Positions 13,323 to 13,465 of a stretch of DNA of 13,465 nucleotides are shown here, piece after piece. Both the position numbers and the translations under genes were made by a program. The notes beneath the pieces are model-generated. The model worked only from the letters and a program-made list of their open reading frames with translations, was not told the DNA's origin and did no database searches. Numbering within the stretch: position 1 is the first letter of the stretch; the number at the start of each line of letters is the position of its first letter. This DNA comes from DASPXY01 sp038227745. Its GTDB lineage: Bacteria > Planctomycetota > Planctomycetia > Gemmatales > Gemmataceae. The stretch lies in the NCBI GenBank assembly GCA_038227745.1, contig JBBRPS010000206.1, positions 1-13,465 on the forward strand. The letters run 5' to 3'.

Positions 13323-13465
13323 GGCGAATGGCACTGTCATGTGTAACCCATTATATGCATAGGGTTTGCAACATGCCACGCGCCAAGCCAACGCGCTCCG
13401 GGCCTGGCAGTCTGCCGCTTCCTGCGCGGGCCGGCCGCAGCCCCTGCGTGCGCCACGCCGGCACC
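13323..13465. other. Unresolved right flank with AT-rich palindromic patch
   Basis: The last 143 bases hold no gene I can name. Around 13343-13366 an AT-rich patch reads AACCC, 12 bases including ATGCAT, then GGGTT. The rest is GC-rich and open in more than one frame to the edge: plus from the ATG at 13373, minus ending near 13337. It could be a promoter, the end of a mobile element or the tail of a minus-strand gene. The window ends too soon to decide. Confidence 0.35.

Noticed and set aside
12096..13391. Minus-strand open frame of 431 codons
   Set aside because: Antisense to the GT87-type gene; rich in Gln and Arg with no membrane segments or domain.
1..13465. CRISPR array, tRNA or rRNA genes, riboswitch
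   Set aside because: Reading both strands, I saw no regularly spaced direct repeats, no tRNA-like cloverleaf with a T-loop consensus, and no rRNA segment. A covariance-model search was not possible.

Overview
The window looks like chromosomal DNA of a planctomycete, most likely Gemmataceae. The DNA is GC-rich. An ECF sigma factor gene is followed directly by a Ser/Thr kinase gene whose product has a polytopic membrane tail, a pairing typical of that phylum. Several genes start with TTG or GTG behind strong Shine-Dalgarno sequences. No database search was possible, so the taxonomy is inference.

Layout. Minus strand, 1-2425: an ECF sigma factor (1808-2425), then a membrane-anchored Ser/Thr kinase (from 1788, running off the left edge). 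Plus strand, 2640-10472: six tightly packed genes that look like one operon. In order they are a small carrier protein, an acyl-CoA-dehydrogenase-like flavoprotein, a truncated class II aminoacyl-tRNA-synthetase-like amino acid:carrier-protein ligase, a DUF1839 protein, a GH2 beta-mannosidase-like protein and a tandem alpha/beta-hydrolase. Then 10530-10843 holds two TA-flanked miniature inverted-repeat elements that share one TA, between convergent genes. On the minus strand, 10856-11794 is an exported carbon-nitrogen hydrolase. On the plus strand, 12084-13322 is a GT87/DUF2029-type multispanning glycosyltransferase. The last 143 bases are unresolved, with an AT-rich palindromic patch.

How the genes may work together. 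The ligase (no tRNA-binding domain, Zn ligands C129/E172/C275) should activate a small amino acid and load it on the phosphopantetheine of the carrier protein (S41). The flavoprotein could oxidise the tethered aminoacyl group, as prolyl-carrier-protein dehydrogenases do. My main new reading is that the DUF1839 protein has a Cys-His-Asn layout (C30, H125, N147) like the BtrH-type aminoacyl transferases that move an acyl group from a carrier protein to an amine. That would make it the off-loading enzyme. The GH2 and tandem alpha/beta-hydrolase proteins, all apparently cytoplasmic, would tailor or release a possibly glycosylated product. The end product is unknown. Several proteins carry altered key residues: no obvious base in the dehydrogenase, Ser for Asn before the GH2 acid/base, and Arg and Cys at the two hydrolase nucleophile elbows.
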